Positions 1 through 5,836 of a stretch of 8,982 nt of DNA are shown in pieces. Position 1 is the stretch's first letter. Each line of letters begins with the position of its first letter. The stretch lies in assembly GCA_037147235.1 (NCBI GenBank), contig JBAWVO010000265.1, positions 1 to 8,982 on the forward strand. Direction: 5' to 3'. Under the pieces are notes generated by a model that was not told the DNA's origin, did not search any database, and saw only the letters and a program-made list of their open reading frames with translations. This stretch comes from JANXQG01 sp037147235. Its GTDB lineage: Bacteria > Planctomycetota > Planctomycetia > Pirellulales > Thermoguttaceae. A program made the translations under genes and the position numbers.

Positions 1-102
1 AATCTTAAGTTGGTTCGTATGGGGGCTCGTTTCACTCTCCCCACCCTACTTCTGCGCCTGACCGGAAGAGCCAGTTTTCACTATCTTGCCACACACGGGG
101 CT

Positions 103-126
103 TCGTTGCAAGCCTCGTTGCAAGCC
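103..126. repeat. Two tandem copies of a 12-base unit
   Basis: The unit TCGTTGCAAGCC occurs twice back to back (103-114 and 115-126), each copy containing the palindrome TTGCAA. It lies upstream of the lipoprotein gene, in a stretch with no convincing reading frame. It could be a double protein-binding site or a piece of an interspersed repeat; the sequence alone does not decide. The rest of 1-251 shows no gene I can support. Confidence 0.6.
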
Positions 127-251
127 GGCAAAGAGAGTTTTGTCGAAGTTTTGTGCGAACCTCCAGGTTTTTGAAATCGTTATTTTTACTTTTCCTCCGC
201 TCGGAACTGACCTTGCTCCCTGCCGGAACTTCATGGTATTGTCCGCAAACT

Positions 252-863
252 ATGTTTCCCTCAGGCAATCGATTCTCGCAAGCCGTTTTCTGTCTGGCAA
301 TCTGCCTGCTCTTGGTAGCCGGGTCAGGTTGTAGCACAAAGCCTCTTTGGTTCCGCAGTGAAGGGAAACCATTGCTCGAAATGGTCAAGGTCTCGGAACT
401 CCGGCCGGGTTGTTACTGCGAAATCGAGATGGTCGTGCCGCCCACGGCGCCCGAAGGTTCATTCCACTGTTACAAAGGAACCGTCCGAGAGATCAACCAC
501 GACGAGGTTGTTCTGACCGACTTGCTGGAGGAAACCTCTCTGGAATATGGCACGTCTGCGCACCGCCGACCACCCACTCAGCAAAAGCGAGAGGTCGTCC
601 GCGTGCCTCTGACGGGAGTCGATACGATTTGGGCCTTGCCGCCGGCCAAGAACGATGCGACCGCAAGCCAGGCTGCGAAGCCATCCACGCTCAAGCTGCC
701 TTCCAGCAACGCCCAACCGGTGCTGCCTCCACGAGATGCCTCTTCATCTACGAAAGAAGAACTAGGAAGTTCACCTGCGGCAAGTCGTTTTTCGGTGCCG
801 CCCATGCAGGAAACTCCAGCGCACTTCGATTCGCCGCCCGTTGCGGGCAATACTACGCGATAA
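252..863 (+). CDS. Predicted lipoprotein of unknown function
   Basis: I do not recognise a family. From the ATG at 252 the product has 203 residues. It opens with a short polar stretch, then a hydrophobic segment (AVFCLAICLLLVAGSG) ending at Cys27, which reads as a lipoprotein signal peptide. The lipobox is imperfect, with Gly at -3, so lipidation is inferred. The mature part has a compact section (about residues 35-115) containing GTVREINHDEVVLTD, which suggests a small beta-barrel. A Ser/Pro/Ala-rich low-complexity tail of about 85 residues follows and looks disordered. A GTG at 153 would add 33 residues before the signal segment. I prefer 252 because that puts the signal peptide at the N-terminus, although no strong ribosome binding site precedes either start. 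The DUF2721 gene follows after 10 bases, so co-transcription is likely. Confidence 0.7.
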   Translation: MFPSGNRFSQAVFCLAICLLLVAGSGCSTKPLWFRSEGKPLLEMVKVSELRPGCYCEIEMVVPPTAPEGSFHCYKGTVREINHDEVVLTDLLEETSLEYGTSAHRRPPTQQKREVVRVPLTGVDTIWALPPAKNDATASQAAKPSTLKLPSSNAQPVLPPRDASSSTKEELGSSPAASRFSVPPMQETPAHFDSPPVAGNTTR

Positions 864-873
864 CCTTCCGCTT

Positions 874-1368
874 ATGCCCCTGCACCTGGAAACTATTCAG
901 TCGTTCGTTGCCCCGGTGGTCATGGTCTCGGCCAACGGCCTGTTTTGTCTTTCCTTCTACAATCGCATGAGTACACTGGCCAACCGCAGCCGGACGATGA
1001 ATAAGGAGCGTTTTGACCTAGTGGCTCAATTGTCGGCATTGCAGGCCAAAGGCACCGAGGGGCTGGAGCCGGAACATCTGGAGTTGCGGATCGCGACGCT
1101 TGACGAAATTGGGCATCAGCTTTTCGATCGTGCGCGATGGATTCGTCGCATCCTGATAAGCCTCCTGATTTCCGTGCTTTGCATGCTGGCTTGCTCGCTC
1201 TGCCTGGGGCTGGCAACGCTGGCGGAAGCGATTGCGGCAATCGCGCCATGGCTCTTCGTAGCCGGAATCCTCTCGATGATGGTCGGCATCCTTGCGGCGA
1301 TCGAAGAGCTTCGCCGATCACTGAAGCCGCTCTTGTTCGAGCACGAACAGATTGACGACCTGCCGTAA
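874..1368 (+). CDS. DUF2721 family integral membrane protein
   Basis: The product has 164 residues from the ATG at 874. The first hydrophobic segment (about residues 9-27) runs into APVVMVSANGLFCLSFYNR and then a basic stretch with TLANRSRTM. This order of a helix followed by N-R-x-x-x-x-x-x-R-x-R is typical of DUF2721 proteins, whose function is unknown. A charged central section of about 65 residues follows, then two more transmembrane segments (about 92-115 and 120-143) and a short acidic tail. A TTG at 841 would overlap the upstream lipoprotein gene by 23 bases; the ATG at 874 starts just before the conserved region and 10 bases after that gene's stop, so I choose it. The pairing with a lipoprotein suggests a cell-envelope role, which is inference only. 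The gene converges on the ABC ATPase gene. Confidence 0.8.
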   Translation: MPLHLETIQSFVAPVVMVSANGLFCLSFYNRMSTLANRSRTMNKERFDLVAQLSALQAKGTEGLEPEHLELRIATLDEIGHQLFDRARWIRRILISLLISVLCMLACSLCLGLATLAEAIAAIAPWLFVAGILSMMVGILAAIEELRRSLKPLLFEHEQIDDLP

Positions 1369-1387
1369 GCCCAGATTATACATGAGT

Positions 1388-1494
1388 TGTAGGGTGCTTG
1401 GAGCGAACTGCCCGGCAAATGGTGGGTTGCGCACGAAGTCGAGACACTGCCAGCACTTACCGCTGTTCAAGATCAGTTCGCGTAACGCACCATC
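1388..1494. repeat. Possible decayed interspersed repeat between convergent genes
   Basis: The 142-base gap between the convergent DUF2721 and ABC genes holds TGTAGGGTGC near one end and GCGTAACGCACC near the other. From memory, planctomycete intergenic regions often carry elements bounded by GTAGGGTGC and its complement with a TAACGCACC motif. The two ends here pair only poorly, so this would be an eroded copy. No clear terminator hairpin with a T-run is visible. Confidence 0.25.
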
Positions 1495-1510
1495 CGATAT
1501 TCCACCCTCC

Positions 1511-2596
1511 CTACGGCGCGGCAAAGAAGTGCAGATGCTCGGGCAGCACGGCGGCAAAAACTTGTTCTCCAGAGATGGGTTGAATATCGCTCGGAACGCG
1601 TACAATGAAGGCGTGATTCTCGGTCTTCAGGTCAACGTGCGACTCTGCCCCCAACCGCTCGACGGCTCCAACCGCCCCTGGAATAACAACGGAGTGCGGA
1701 GTGTCGATCTCGGACGTCAGCCGTAAATGCTCCGGCCGCACGCCCAATGTGATCGGCTTGCCGACATAAGGCTCGATCCTCGCGCGGCAGCGATCGGGAA
1801 TCGCTAATTTGACGTCCTCGGAGAGCACAAAAACCAGACGGCCATCGGCACACTCGACGCGGCCGTCAAAAAAATTCATCCCCGGGCTGCCGAGGAGCGA
1901 AGCGACGAAACGGTTGCCCGGCCGGTCGTAGAGCGTTTGCGGATCGGCCACCTGCTGCAAGCGGCCGTCGCGTAAGATTGCGATTCGCTGGCCCAGTGCC
2001 ATGGCCTCACCAGCGTCGTGCGTAACATAGATCATCGGCGCACCGAGCCGCTGGTGCAGGGCGCGGATCTCGTGTCGCAACTGGCGGCGGAGCGCAGCAT
2101 CAAGGCTCGACAGCGGCTCATCAAGCAGAAACAGCTTGGGGCGGCGGACGATCGCCCGGCCCAAGGCTACTCGCTGCTGTTGGCCGTAGGAAAGTTCACC
2201 CGGCCGGCGGTCCAATAGTTCGGAAATGCCCAGCATGGCGGCGGCCTCTTCCACGCGCGGACCGATCTCGCGATTCGGAGTCCGTCGCAGTTTCAAACCG
2301 AAGCCCAGGTTCCCGCGAACCGAAAGATGCGGATAAAGTGCGCCCTGCTGAAAGACCATGGCCACGTCGCGATCGCGTGGCGGCAGCCGCTCGGTCGAAC
2401 GACCGCCAATAACGATCTGGCCGGCGGTGGGCTGCTCCAGCCCGGCGAGCAGCCGGAGCGTCGTCGTTTTGCCGCAGCCGGAAGGCCCCATCAAGGCCAA
2501 CAGTTCATGCTCCCCGACCTCCAGACAGAGGTCGTCCACGGCGCGAATCCCGCCGGGAAAGGTCTTGCTGAGATGGAAGATTACGACCGCTGCCAT
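1511..2596 (-). CDS. ABC transporter ATP-binding protein, MalK/UgpC type
   Basis: This is the cytoplasmic ATPase subunit of an importer, probably for a sugar, polyol or glycerol phosphate. It has 361 residues, the normal length for the class. Walker A is GPSGCGKT (37-44), the Q-loop is VFQQ (81-84), Walker B is LFLLDE (155-160), followed by the D-loop SSLD, and the H-loop is VTHD (191-194). The signature reads LSYGQQQR (135-142); the first Gly of LSGGQ is Tyr, a tolerated but uncommon change. From about residue 225 the MalK-type C-terminal regulatory (TOBE) region begins with LLGSPGMNFF and continues through LGVRPEHL to the end. No permease or binding-protein gene is present in the window, so it is an orphan here; such ATPases can serve distant permeases. 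The ATG at 2596 begins directly before the first beta-strand. The substrate cannot be read from the sequence. Confidence 0.93.
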   Translation of the reverse strand: MAAVVIFHLSKTFPGGIRAVDDLCLEVGEHELLALMGPSGCGKTTTLRLLAGLEQPTAGQIVIGGRSTERLPPRDRDVAMVFQQGALYPHLSVRGNLGFGLKLRRTPNREIGPRVEEAAAMLGISELLDRRPGELSYGQQQRVALGRAIVRRPKLFLLDEPLSSLDAALRRQLRHEIRALHQRLGAPMIYVTHDAGEAMALGQRIAILRDGRLQQVADPQTLYDRPGNRFVASLLGSPGMNFFDGRVECADGRLVFVLSEDVKLAIPDRCRARIEPYVGKPITLGVRPEHLRLTSEIDTPHSVVIPGAVGAVERLGAESHVDLKTENHAFIVRVPSDIQPISGEQVFAAVLPEHLHFFAAP

Positions 2597-2704
2597 GAAC
2601 CTATTGTCGCATCCACTGCGGGCCTTTTCAATCCGCAGGCGGAGAGCCCGATGCCGATGTTATCTGCGGGCCATTTGGACCTGAATTCGTTCAGATTTTT
2701 CTTA

Positions 2705-2806
2705 GACATCATCCATGCGCGGCGAGGTATCACGACGGATACCGCCTTGCGACTGGCTCTCTATTTTGGTAACGCGCCCGAGTTCTGGATGAATCTTCAA
2801 TCGAGA
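2705..2806 (+). pseudogene. Remnant of a HigA/VapI-type antitoxin (XRE helix-turn-helix)
   Basis: One frame encodes DIIHARRGITTDTALRLALY followed by FGNAPEFWMNLQS. This is a close fit to the C-terminal half of the helix-turn-helix domain of HigA antitoxins of the VapI group (COG3093), where I-x-H-x-x-R-x-I-T-x-D-T-A-L-R-L and PEFWLNLQ are hallmarks. The expected N-terminus (start, HPGE motif, first helices) is not found upstream; the frame stays open there, but the residues do not resemble the family. After NLQS the expected YDLEVA continuation is absent and the sequence passes straight into another antitoxin remnant. An intact protein of this type represses its own operon and neutralises a RelE-like HigB toxin. 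No such toxin is visible here, so this is very likely dead. Confidence 0.75.
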
Positions 2807-3026
2807 CGAAGCATCACGCCATCGACACCTCTGGCATCAGCGGGCTCGATTCGCTCAATCACCTGCAGGAAGAGAACGGCATGACGCTTCCGGTCTGGCG
2901 CGGCTGCTCGACGTTCACCCCAGCATGGGGTCGAAGATTCTTCGGGGCGAGCGGTCGCTGACCGTAGACCACTTGCGAAAGTTGTGCGAGCAGCTCAAGG
3001 TCAATCCGCGCCTGTTCATGGATTGA
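2803..3026 (+). pseudogene. Frameshifted C-terminal remnant of a second HigA-type antitoxin (COG5499-like)
   Basis: From 2803 one frame reads ETKHHAIDTSG, then LDSLNHLQEENGMTL up to about 2889. From about 2895 the +2-shifted frame reads LARLLDVHPSMGSKILRGER, then SLTVDHLRKLCEQLKVNPRL and FMD, ending at the TGA at 3024-3026. Joined, the two parts give a convincing helix-turn-helix antitoxin C-terminus of the larger HigA group, in which an ENGMT-x-x-DLARLLGV-type stretch is followed by a conserved ILxGxRxLT helix. The join needs one extra base around 2890-2894 (CCGGT stands where two codons are expected), so a single-base deletion is the simplest explanation. The first half of the family and the partner toxin gene are missing. 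It abuts the first antitoxin remnant with no spacer. Confidence 0.75.
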
Positions 3027-3221
3027 CGGCACCGAGTTCCACCGATTTCGACGGATCCGAAAGTGTCCACTGCATTTTGTGCGGTCGGGAAACTCAATTC
3101 TGTTGACATTGCGGTCAAGATATTGGCTCCGCAGCTTGTTCCCAAGTCGTTTTATAGCTTGAGTTTACGCATACATTGTCCTGGTAGTCCAGAAAATTTT
3201 TTGGTAAGCGGAACCCAGGGC

Positions 3222-3252
3222 TTGATTTTTGATAGCATTTTCTGTCTAAAAT
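3222..3252 (+). promoter_or_regulatory. Candidate sigma-70 promoter for the sigma factor gene
   Basis: TTGATT (3222-3227) is followed 17 bases later by TCTAAA (3245-3250), or 19 bases later by the better -10 match TAAAAT (3247-3252). It sits in the AT-richest part of the gap between the antitoxin remnant and the sigma gene. It would give a leader of about 100 bases that contains the minicistron at 3348. Weak evidence, based only on hexamer similarity. Nothing else in 3027-3221 is supportable. Confidence 0.3.
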
Positions 3253-3333
3253 AGGGATGTGCTTGGATTGATTCAGGGGAATTCGTCCATTACCTAAAAC
3301 TCTTCAACTTTGAATGTAGTGCCTCCGCACACC

Positions 3334-3362
3334 AAGGAGTGGCGGGAATGCATTCAACATAA
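3334..3362 (+). promoter_or_regulatory. Shine-Dalgarno sequence plus four-codon minicistron coupled to the sigma gene
   Basis: AAGGAG (3334-3339) stands 8 bases before an ATG at 3348, an ideal spacing. That ATG opens a reading frame of only Met-His-Ser-Thr, ending in TAA at 3360-3362. The last A of this stop is the first base of the sigma factor ATG at 3362 (TAATG), the classic geometry of translational coupling. The 3362 start has no Shine-Dalgarno of its own at a suitable distance, since AAGGAG is 22 bases away. Ribosomes ending the minicistron could therefore restart on the sigma gene. The alternative sigma start at 3377 has GGTGAG four bases ahead and would not need this. Confidence 0.45.
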
Positions 3363-4375
3363 TGGTGGTGAGCATAATGAATATTTCAAACGCAGGGAGA
3401 ATTGTTCGAGAAAGTACCTCCGGAGAGACTTTGGCCCAGTTGGCTAGGCGTTTTCATTCCAGCAGGGGGAGGATTTCGCGAATCCTCGCACGGCAGCGAC
3501 TGGAGCAGGTTCGGGAAATGGAGTTAGACTACATCCCTAACGAGCATTTCCCTCATACTTCGGCGGCCGAGGAACGCATGATCCTCGGCGAGGTTCCGGA
3601 GAATCGTCAGGCGGTCAAGAAGGTTCCCCGACCCACCGGCTTACCACCTTACCTTGCGAGCATGTATGAAACTCCGTTGTTGACGAGGGATCAGGAGCAG
3701 CATCTGTTCCGCAAGATGAATTACTTGAAGCATAAGGCCAGCGAGCTGCGAAACCGTTTGGACGTTCGTCGCCCAAGCGTAACGGCCTTGGATCGGATCG
3801 AGAGGTTCTATAACGATTCGGTCACCATCAAGAACGACATCGTGCAGTCCAATCTGCGGTTGGTGGTGTCGATCGCCAAGCGATATGCCAACGGTCCAGG
3901 GCACCTTTTCGAGCTGATCAGCGACGGCAATATGTCGTTGATTCGGGCGATGGAGAAGTTCGACTTCGCCCGCGGCTTCCGCTTCAGCACCTATGCCACG
4001 TGGGCCATTATCAAAAACTTCGCACGCACAATTCCCACAGAGTTGCGGCAGCGTTCCCGCTTTCTCACGGGGGGGGAAGAGCGGCTGCAGGGAATTGAGG
4101 ACATCCGGCCCAATATCGCCCGGCGGGAGTTGGCCCAGTCGGAGCGGCGATTGGAGGTTTCGCGGATCCTCAAGTATCTCGATGGGCGCGAGCGGCAGAT
4201 CATCCAGCATCGATTCGGCCTGGATCACGATCGCAAACCCATGACCTTGAAGGAAGTGGGGCGAGTGATGGGCGTGTCCAAGGAGCGGGTTCGCCAACTC
4301 GAAACTCGGGCCATGGACAAGCTCCGCGACGCAGCGGGCGCAGAACGGGTCGAGGCACCGGAGAGCGAGGATTAA
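3362..4375 (+). CDS. RNA polymerase sigma-70 family factor, planctomycete type, with N-terminal helix-turn-helix
   Basis: This is a promoter-recognition subunit of RNA polymerase, 337 residues from the ATG at 3362 or 332 from 3377. Residues 22-46 (TLAQLARRFHSSRGRISRIL) look like an extra helix-turn-helix and are followed by MELDYIPN, which I associate with planctomycete sigma factors. Region 1.2 is LPPYLASMYETPLLTRDQE (94-112). Region 2 spans about 163-224, with NLRLVVSIAKRYA, ELISDGNMSLIRAMEKFD and RGFRFSTYATWAIIKNFA. Canonical factors have YATWWIRQ where this has YATWAIIK, so the -10-recognition and melting face differs. Only about 40 residues separate region 2 from region 4, too few for a normal region 3. 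Region 4 (about 265-322) has DGRERQIIQHRFGL and the helix-turn-helix VGRVMGVSKERVRQLETRAM. Its promoters probably differ from standard ones. Codons near residue 237 contain a run of eight G (4069-4076). Confidence 0.92.
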   Translation: MVVSIMNISNAGRIVRESTSGETLAQLARRFHSSRGRISRILARQRLEQVREMELDYIPNEHFPHTSAAEERMILGEVPENRQAVKKVPRPTGLPPYLASMYETPLLTRDQEQHLFRKMNYLKHKASELRNRLDVRRPSVTALDRIERFYNDSVTIKNDIVQSNLRLVVSIAKRYANGPGHLFELISDGNMSLIRAMEKFDFARGFRFSTYATWAIIKNFARTIPTELRQRSRFLTGGEERLQGIEDIRPNIARRELAQSERRLEVSRILKYLDGRERQIIQHRFGLDHDRKPMTLKEVGRVMGVSKERVRQLETRAMDKLRDAAGAERVEAPESED

Positions 4376-4381
4376 GTTCCT

Positions 4382-4459
4382 GTCCAACGCGTCTTTGTGG
4401 TGCGGCCGTCCCGGCTGCATGAGCAGGCGAGACGCCTGCACCACAAGTTATTTTTGGAC
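4382..4459. terminator. Dyad element between convergent genes, likely bidirectional terminator or interspersed repeat
   Basis: Nested dyads fill the gap between the sigma gene and the convergent prenyl synthase gene. TTGTGGTGC (4395-4403) pairs with GCACCACAA (4438-4446). Inside, GCAGGCG-AGA-CGCCTGC (4423-4439) makes a tight seven-pair hairpin that competes with the outer stem. GTCCAA (4382-4387) and TTGGAC (4454-4459) extend the symmetry. On the + strand a T-run (4451-4455) follows the hairpin, as in an intrinsic terminator. From memory the GCAGGCGAGACGCCTGC core is a recurrent planctomycete intergenic motif, so a repeat origin is plausible. Confidence 0.6.
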
Positions 4460-4464
4460 GGTTA

Positions 4465-5469
4465 CTAATGTTGCCGGCTGACGACGAACTCAGCCAACCC
4501 GGCCAGGGAATCGCGGGCGGCCGAAGGGGGGAGTACGTCCAACTGCTGCACCGCAAGTTGGCTGAAAGCAATCGCCTTTTCGTAAGCGTAGGCAATTGAA
4601 TCGGAGTTATCCCAGTACGGCCGCAATAGCTCGCGACGGTGGTTGTCGGAACTATTGAGTTGTGCGATCAACCGGCTGCGGGCCTCGGGAGAGGCTTGCT
4701 CCAAGAGCCGAATGACCGGCAGCGTCGATTTCTGCTTCAGGAGATCGGTGCCCAAGGACTTGCCGACCTTGGCTTCGTCGCCCTGTACGTCGAGCAAATC
4801 ATCGGCGATTTGAAAAGCGACGCCTAGGTGCAGCCCGTATTGAGCAAGGGCCTCTTCGACCTCCAAATTCGCGCCGGAACAATGGGCCCCCAGACGACAA
4901 CAACTTGCCGTCAGGGCAGCCGTCTTACCGCGCACAATTTCGTAATATTGCTCCTCGGTCAGGCTGTAGTCGCCGCGACTTTCAATCTGCCGTAATTCGC
5001 CTTCACACATGATCCGGCTGGCATTGTGCAATTCTCGACTGGCGAACACGTCTTCCAGGGAACTGGCCAGGCACAAGGCTCGGGCAAAAAGATAGTCGCC
5101 CAAGAGTACGCTGGTTTCGTTATCCCAGCGCGCGTTGACCGTATCGAGATGGCGACGCATGGTCGCCTCGTCCAGCACGTCGTCATGGATGAGCGTTGCC
5201 GTATGGATCATCTCCACGGCCGCCGCCAAGAGGACGTGCTCCGAACCAAAACCGCCGCAGGCCAACCCGCTGAGCAGCATCAAGGCCGGCCGCAGCCGCT
5301 TGCCGCCGAGGCGAAAACCGTATTTTACCAAGTCGTCGACGAAGGGGTATTTGCTTCGCAATATATCCCGGAAGACTTCTTCAACTTGGTGAAGACCCAC
5401 CTGAATGGGTGTATATAACGATAGCAGGATTTGGGGTGTTTTGACCAAGTCCTCGGCCGCCTCTTTCAT
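4465..5469 (-). CDS. All-trans polyprenyl diphosphate synthase (IspB-like)
   Basis: The enzyme condenses isopentenyl diphosphate onto an allylic primer to make the long isoprenoid chain, most likely the menaquinone side chain. It has 334 residues, close to E. coli IspB. GGKRLRPALMLL (about 54-65) binds isopentenyl diphosphate. The first Asp-rich motif is LIHDDVLDEATMRR and the second is QIADDLLDVQGD, both with complete aspartates. Residues just before the first motif (IHTATLIHDD) are small, as in long-chain enzymes, so a C15 or C20 product is less likely. The C-terminus, with LDVLPPSAARDSLAGLAEFV, also resembles IspB. The frame stays open far upstream to 6096, but that extension is antisense to the cheY-like gene and has no family features. 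I choose the ATG at 5469, which has AGGA eight bases ahead; an in-frame ATG at 5475 adds two residues. It is convergent with the sigma gene. Confidence 0.93.
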   Translation of the reverse strand: MKEAAEDLVKTPQILLSLYTPIQVGLHQVEEVFRDILRSKYPFVDDLVKYGFRLGGKRLRPALMLLSGLACGGFGSEHVLLAAAVEMIHTATLIHDDVLDEATMRRHLDTVNARWDNETSVLLGDYLFARALCLASSLEDVFASRELHNASRIMCEGELRQIESRGDYSLTEEQYYEIVRGKTAALTASCCRLGAHCSGANLEVEEALAQYGLHLGVAFQIADDLLDVQGDEAKVGKSLGTDLLKQKSTLPVIRLLEQASPEARSRLIAQLNSSDNHRRELLRPYWDNSDSIAYAYEKAIAFSQLAVQQLDVLPPSAARDSLAGLAEFVVSRQH

Positions 5470-5743
5470 GGACATCTTCCTGCTGGCTAATGGGCTCCCC
5501 GGTACAGGGATGATCGTACCTAGATTGTAATCTTCTGGGTTAATGCAGCAAGACCCACCCCACTTTCGACGTGGTGGGCCTCGGAGACGGTCTGGACCGA
5601 TTGGGGGTTTCGGTGTCAATATTCGGCTAAAAACGTTCCGGATAGGCCCTCGATTGATCCAACAATCAATACATCGTCCGGTGCAAAACGCATTTGATGG
5701 ATCAGAATTCAGCCTTTGCGGATTTGACGAATCCCAAACATGA

Positions 5744-5763
5744 CCTACCTTTTGAAAGGTAGG
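5744..5763. promoter_or_regulatory. Nine-base-arm palindrome upstream of the receiver gene, possible operator
   Basis: CCTACCTTT and AAAGGTAGG are perfectly complementary arms separated by only two bases (TG). The palindrome lies 20 bases before the candidate -35 box and 73 bases before the start codon of the CheY-like gene. With such a short loop it reads better as a dimer-binding operator than as an RNA hairpin. It is not followed by a T-run on either strand. The binding protein is unknown. Confidence 0.45.
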
Positions 5764-5783
5764 CTCCCAAGGGCAGTTGTCGA

Positions 5784-5811
5784 TTGAAAAAGCCCGTTTG
5801 GCATCTGTAAT
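5784..5811 (+). promoter_or_regulatory. Candidate sigma-70 promoter of the receiver gene
   Basis: TTGAAA (5784-5789) and TGTAAT (5806-5811) each match the sigma-70 consensus at five of six bases and are separated by 16 bases. Transcription would start near 5818, just before the purine-rich ribosome binding site AAAGGAAAAAGG (5821-5832), with the ATG at 5837. Box quality and position are good; no experiment supports it. Confidence 0.45.
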
Positions 5812-5836
5812 CTGAATTGTAAAGGAAAAAGGCATC

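Larger units (their letters stand above)
5476..5836. other. Divergent intergenic region with several dyads, no gene
   Basis: This 361-base gap separates the divergent prenyl synthase and receiver genes and holds no convincing coding sequence. It contains a purine/pyrimidine-biased imperfect hairpin (CCCACCCCAC at 5554-5563 against GTGGTGGG at 5571-5578, one bulge) and an ATTGAT/ATCAAT dyad with a six-base spacer (5653-5670). The strong palindrome at 5744-5763 and the candidate promoter at 5784-5811 have their own entries. Its length and dyads suggest regulation of one or both flanking genes, which is inference. Confidence 0.5.

Noticed and set aside
410..970. 186-codon + strand open frame
   Set aside because: It overlaps both the lipoprotein and DUF2721 genes in another phase and reads as Arg/Ala-rich shadow sequence typical of GC-rich DNA.
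2327..2704. Upstream part of the open frame leading into the first antitoxin remnant
   Set aside because: It is mostly antisense to the ABC ATPase gene and does not resemble the N-terminus of a HigA antitoxin; only the part from 2705 is meaningful.
3103..3126. TTGACA followed by TATTGG as a promoter
   Set aside because: The spacing of 12 bases is too short and no -10-like hexamer lies at 16-18 bases.
3063..3254. 63-codon + strand open frame between the antitoxin remnant and the sigma gene
   Set aside because: It has no ribosome binding site or family resemblance and lies in AT-richer sequence that looks regulatory.
3641..4444. 267-codon open frame on the - strand
   Set aside because: It is antisense to the sigma factor gene, whose motifs are unambiguous, and its translation shows no domain.
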